From NCBI RefSeq assembly GCF_029407905.1, contig NC_073646.1:18122001-18186000 (forward strand): a stretch of 64,000 nucleotides of DNA. Direction: 5' to 3'. Source of the DNA: Bubalus kerabau (Eukaryota > Chordata > Mammalia > Artiodactyla > Bovidae). This document shows positions 46,401-52,400 of the stretch, in pieces. Numbering within the stretch: the first letter of the stretch is position 1; each line of letters begins with the position of its first letter. The notes beneath the pieces were generated by a model, which searched no databases, was not told the origin of the DNA, and saw only the letters and a program-made list of their open reading frames with translations. The translations under genes and the position numbers were made by a program.

Positions 46401-49400
46401 CACTCCTGGGCATGTATCTGGAGAAAACTCTTAATTCAAAAAGATACATACACCCCAGCGTTCATAGCAACACTATTTACAATATCCAAGACATGCAAGC
46501 AATGTAAATATCCACCAACAGATGAATGGATAAAGAAAATGAGGTACGTATACATAATGGCATACTACTCAGCCATAAAAAGAATGAAATAATACCATAT
46601 GCAGCAGTGTGGATGGACTGAAAGATTATCATACTAAGTGAAGTAAGTCAGGCAGAAAAAGATAAATATCATATGATACCATCTGTATATGGAATCTAAA
46701 ATATGATACAAATGAACTTATTTGTAAAACAAAAACAAGCTCTAGACTGACAAAACTTTTTTTTTTCCCCCTTACGGTTACCAAAGGGAAAAGGGTGGGG
46801 GGATAAATTAGGAGTTTCAGATTAGCAGATACAAACTACTGTATATAACATAGAGAAACAACGAGGACTTACTGTACAGCACAGTAAGCAACTATACTCA
46901 ATATCTTATAATAAACTGTAATGGAAAAGAATATGAAGAAGAATATATATACATACGTGATATAACTGCATCACTTTACTGTACACCAGAAATGAACTCC
47001 GTGTTGTAAAGCAGACGTGATAACCACCACACTACAGAAGCCTTGCCAGAAATGAGCTCAATGTTGTAAATTAACTATACTTCAATTAAAAAAAAAAAAA
47101 GTTCTTCACTTTGGATTCCAGGGAACATTCATATAAAAAGGATTTGGTTCCCAGTCTCCTCACGTGGGTTGTTAGCATGACCTTCACTCCTGTGAGCTGT
47201 GTAATCAGCATCTTAACAATAAGTCAACGATTAATAAGCATGTACTGTGTGCCAGTGGTACTGGTCTTTACAATATGTTGTTATTTCATCCCAGTGATGA
47301 CCTCACCTGCTTCTGCCATGAGTTTTTGCTGAGTCTGCTCTCTGTCCTGAATGCACTCTTCTTGGTCTAGTTAATACCCCTCCATTGCCTAGTTAATACC
47401 TGCACCCCACTGAGAATTTGTTTCAAGCATCACTTGCTCCAGGAAACCATTCTTGACCACCAGTCTAGACTAAGGTGAACCTTTTCCTCAACATTTGCAT
47501 ATTCCTGAAATTGAGCTGTCTCTCTCAATTGGTGGATGTCCACCATCAGCATTTTTTCTTCCTTAGTGATACATAAAATAATTGTGCTTCTTACAGTGGA
47601 CACCTCAGATTTAGATACACTGTGATATGTATCTTTGTAGAATTGGTTTCCCTGAATATTTGTCTCTGTATTAGGGTCCATCTTGTCCTCTGTACCTTAA
47701 ACTCTGTTAGTCCTGAAGTAATGTCTTTTTGTACAACTTTGTATCTGGGACATCTAGTATACCATACTTGCTAGCTCAAAACATGCCCCATTAACTATGT
47801 GTTGAATAAAGGTAAGTCCTGTTATCACTGTTCACAGAGGAGACTCAGAGAGGAAAGCAGCTGATCTTGAGTCATATGGCTAGAATGTGACTGAGCTGGG
47901 AGTGGGCTCAGGTCTGACTTACATTCCAGGCCAGTCTCCCAATCATTGCCCTCTGCCCATCTTTGCAGTAAACTCAAAGAACTTCTTTGATCACAAGACA
48001 GAACTGTCGATCTTGCTTGGGATATGAGGACAACCTACAGATCAAAACTCAGCTAATATTCATGGGGGTGGGGAGTCCAAAATGTTTTTCTTCTGTACAT
48101 GTGCCTTTCTACTTTCTGCCCACAGGGATCCCAAAAGGAACTGTTGAATTTGACTCAACAGGATTATGTAAACCGCATAGAGGAGCTCAACCAGTCGCTG
48201 AAGGACGCCTGGGCCTCGGACCAGAAAGTGAAGGCTCTAAAAATAGTCATCCAGGTCAGGTTGAGTGAGTTTTTTTTTTTTCCTCCAGAATTTCCTTTGT
48301 AAAACTCCTTTGTGGATAATTAGGGTTTTCAGAGGCCTGCCTTCAGGGTCTTACCCTAATTTTTTCACCTGTTCCATTTTCACCTACCTCCTGTGAAAGT
48401 CCATGATTATGAGTCCGTGTTTTTTAAGAGATGGCTAATCCCAGGGCCACCATGTGCAGCTGTATAGATTATGCATGGTATAATTCCAGGAAATTTCACC
48501 CTAGATTACAGAATTACTGAGGTCCCCCCAGGGTTGTGCAGTTTGTTGGCCCTGTTACAGCCCCTGACATATTTATGATCTGTATAGACTAAAGATTGAG
48601 CAACTGTGTTTTGGGTTTTCTTAACCAGATTTTCTTTTATCTTTGGGACCAATGGTTCTATGTTCCTGATGTATGCATTTTGGGGTCATGTTCTGTATAA
48701 TGATGTGGCATAGACAATGTGTTTATAGTGTCAGAGGTACATTTGCTGAGTCCTGTTTGTTGATCCATGACAACTTTTGGATTACAAGAGCAAGTTCTGT
48801 AGGGAAAACAGCTTATCCTGTCTCTTGAATCATAAAAACATCCTGTCTTGGCAAAACATGTCCAGAAGTACACTATACAAGGACTGATGTATGCGTTATG
48901 ATTTTCAGAGCAGAGGTAACAGAATTGCTGAACAGCCATTTTAGTTCAGAAGTACTAGCTCTCATTCTTGTTTCTTGTCATGGGAATGTGACATTTGTTT
49001 TCTTGCCTTTTTTTCTGGAGGAGGGTTAGGAGAGTCTGAGAGTCTTTACACTGGGTACTTGAAAGCATTAAGGATAACACTTTGTGTGGCAGGTACTGTT
49101 TATTTTGGTGTTCATGATAGAGGCAAACCCAAGCCCATTTCCCTTCCTTCACAGTTGTTAGTTGACAAAGTAAATATCTGAAGGTTTCTCTCATCCTGGA
49201 GGCACTTGATGGAGGTTGCTTGCTGAGTGGCTCAAGTGAGAAAATAGCTAAACTAACAAGAGCGTCTTCAAAATGTTTTCGTTGGCAGCATCTCTCCGTA
49301 GAGTTTTGTAGCACAGAACTGTGACTTCTAAGAGGTTTACATCTGGAGATTTGATTCATGTGTATCCAAAGAAAAGAACCATAAAAGTGTTTAATTAACT

Positions 49401-52400
49401 CCACATCTGGTTAATACTAATTATTTGACTTTCAGTACTTTAAAGGCTACCTTCTTTATCCAAAAAAGCTGGTGAAGGCGCAGAGTATGGAGAAAGGAAG
49501 CGCAGTTCCCTTTATTTGCTCTGTAGTAAGATTTTATTTTGTTTTGTTTTTTCAACTTTATTGAGATAATTTACATGTCCTAAAATTCACCATTGTAAAT
49601 GTACAATTCAGTAATTTTTAGTAAGCTTACAGAGTTGCACAGCTGTTCCACAATCTAGTTTTAGAACATTTTCATAGCTATTGCCACTTTCAGCTCCAGA
49701 AAAACCACTGATCTGTTTTCTGATTCTGTGAATTTACCTTTCCTGGACATTTCATATACGTGGGGTCATTCTTTTGCCTCTGGCTTCTTTGACTTACCAT
49801 GTTTTTGATGTCCATCCATGTTGTTACATCAGCACTTTTTTTTTTCCTGCAGGGTAGTATTTTTTCCTGCAGGGTAGTATTCCACCGCAGGCATAACCAC
49901 GTTTTTCTTATCTATTAGTAAGTTGGTGGCCATTTAGGTCGTCTCCACTCTGACCGTGATGAATAATGCGGCTGTTCACAGTTGCATACAAGTCTTCATA
50001 TGGACATATATTTTCATTTTTCTTGAATAGATTCCTAAGAATGGAATTGCTAAATAATATGGTAAGTTTATGTTTACCTTTTTGAGGAATGGCCAGTTTG
50101 CTTTCCAAAATAGCTGCAGCATTTGCATTCCCACCTGTACAAGGATTCCAGTTCCTCTATATCTTCTCCATCACTCGTTTCGTTATTGTCTGTCTTTTTG
50201 ATTATAGCCATATGATTGGGTGTAAAGAGGTATCTCATGACATTTTAATTTGCATATCCCACCTGACTAATGATGTTGAGCGTCTTTTCATGTTTATTGG
50301 TCATTTTTATATCTTCTTTTAGTGAACTGTCCATTCAAGACTTGCCCATTTAAAAAGTCATTTCATTTATCTTCTTTGCTGAGTTGTAACAATTTTTTAT
50401 CCTTGATATAAATTCTTTATCAAATACATGATGTACATGTATTTTTCTCCTAGTCTGTGGCTTGTCTTTTCATTTTCATAATGTTATCTTTTAAAATGTG
50501 AAAGTTTTTAATTTTAATTAAGTTCAGTTTATCAGTTTTCTCCTTTTTTGGCCCATGCTTTTGGAATTCTTTCCAAGAACTGTTTGCATAACCCAGGGTC
50601 ATGAGAATTTCTTCCTATTTTTTTCTACAGAGTTTTATAGTTTTAGCTCTTACATCTAGGTTTATGGTCCATTTTGAATTATTATTTTGTATGTATAGTG
50701 TGAGTCGCTAAATTTATTAATTTTTTTTTGCTTATGGATATCCAGTTGTCTCAGCAGTATTTGCTGAAAAGACTTTTTCCTGTTGACTTACCTTGGCATT
50801 ATTGTTAAGTCAGTTGGCCATAAATGTAAGGGTTTATTTCTGAACTCTCAATTCTATTCCATAGATCTCTAAGTGTATCCTTAAGCCAGTACCACCTGTC
50901 TTGATCTATAGCTAGTTTTAAGTTTTGGAACTAGGTAGTATAAGTCTTTTAACTTCTTTTTCAAAATTGTTTTGGCTCTTCTGGGTCTTTTGTGTATCCA
51001 TGTGAATTTTAGGGTCAATTTCTACCAAAAAAACAAAACCAAAAAACCTTCTGAGATTTTGATAGGGATTGTGCTGACCCTATAGATCAGATGGAGAGGT
51101 TTGTCATTTCCTTCTCCAGGAGAATTCATCTACTGATGCATAAATTATGTATCATTCATTCTGTTGATGAGTTTCCAGTTCTTTTCTTTTCTTTTTCCTT
51201 TTTCATTATTATGAACAATGTGAACACTAGTCATGTCTGCTGGTGGCCATATAAAGTGTTTCTCTAATGAAGGCCCATACCTAAAAGTAGAATAGCTCAG
51301 GTGTGTGGTGTGTGCCTCGTCCACTTTGCCAGATGATGCCAAGTTACGTTCTGCAGTAGCTGTGCCAGCCTGCACCGTAGTGGCAGAGTGTGAGAGTCTG
51401 TGCTGGTCGGCAGCCTACCAACATTTGGTATGAGCAGACGTGCTATTTTAATTGTTTCAATTTAGGAGGTAATAAAATCATATTTTATTGTGATTTTAAT
51501 TTGCAATTCCCTGATTATAATAAGATTGAGCATCTCTTCAAACATTTATTGGCCACTGGAGTTTCTTTTTCTGTAAGATGCCTTTTGTTGATTCCTTTTG
51601 CTCATTTTTCCATTATGTTATTTGTATCTTTCTTACTGATTTTTAGGATTTAAAAAATATATGTTCTAGGCGATAATTGTCCTCTGATTAGTCTGCTTCC
51701 TTCCTTCTTTGCTCCCATCCATCCATCCATATAGTCATGGTTTTTTAGTACTCAATCATAGGTTATCTTTTAATTTATTCATTTGCTTTGGTTTAAATTT
51801 TTGTTTTTTTAGTTCCAACTTAGTTTTTGAAATTGTTAGTTTCTTTCTAGAATATCATTAATTGGCAACAAATGAAAAACGTTCCTTTAGTATTTTTTCT
51901 GCAGTGTTGATAAATTTGATAGCAAGTATTTCAGGCAGGTAATTGACCAGTCAGTTGCTCAGGAAATGTTTATAACAATGGTTCTCAACCTTGGCTGCAC
52001 ATTAGAATCACTTGGGAGCTTTAAGAAATCCTGTTTTCCAAGCTGAACACTGGAGCTGATCGATCAGAATCCCAGGCACTGTTATTTCACAGAGTTCCCC
52101 AGGTTTTTCTGAAGCTAAGAACCCCTGGTTTGTAGAACGCTTATTCCATTCAGAGGGTAGTACAGATTGTGGATTTCACGAGCCCAGTGTCACGGGCTTG
52201 TGTCAGTGCAGAACCTGGAACCCTTGTTTAAGATGCTGATTCCCTGGTGCCTCCACGGGTGGTTTTGACCAGTAGGTTTGGAGAGGAGCAGGAACTCTGT
52301 TTTTAGTACATACCACGGGGTGCCTGATTTTTATTAGTTTAGGAAACTGCAGCAAAGCTTTAAAAAAATAGCTGTGGAATCTTCAAAATAGTGACTTCAG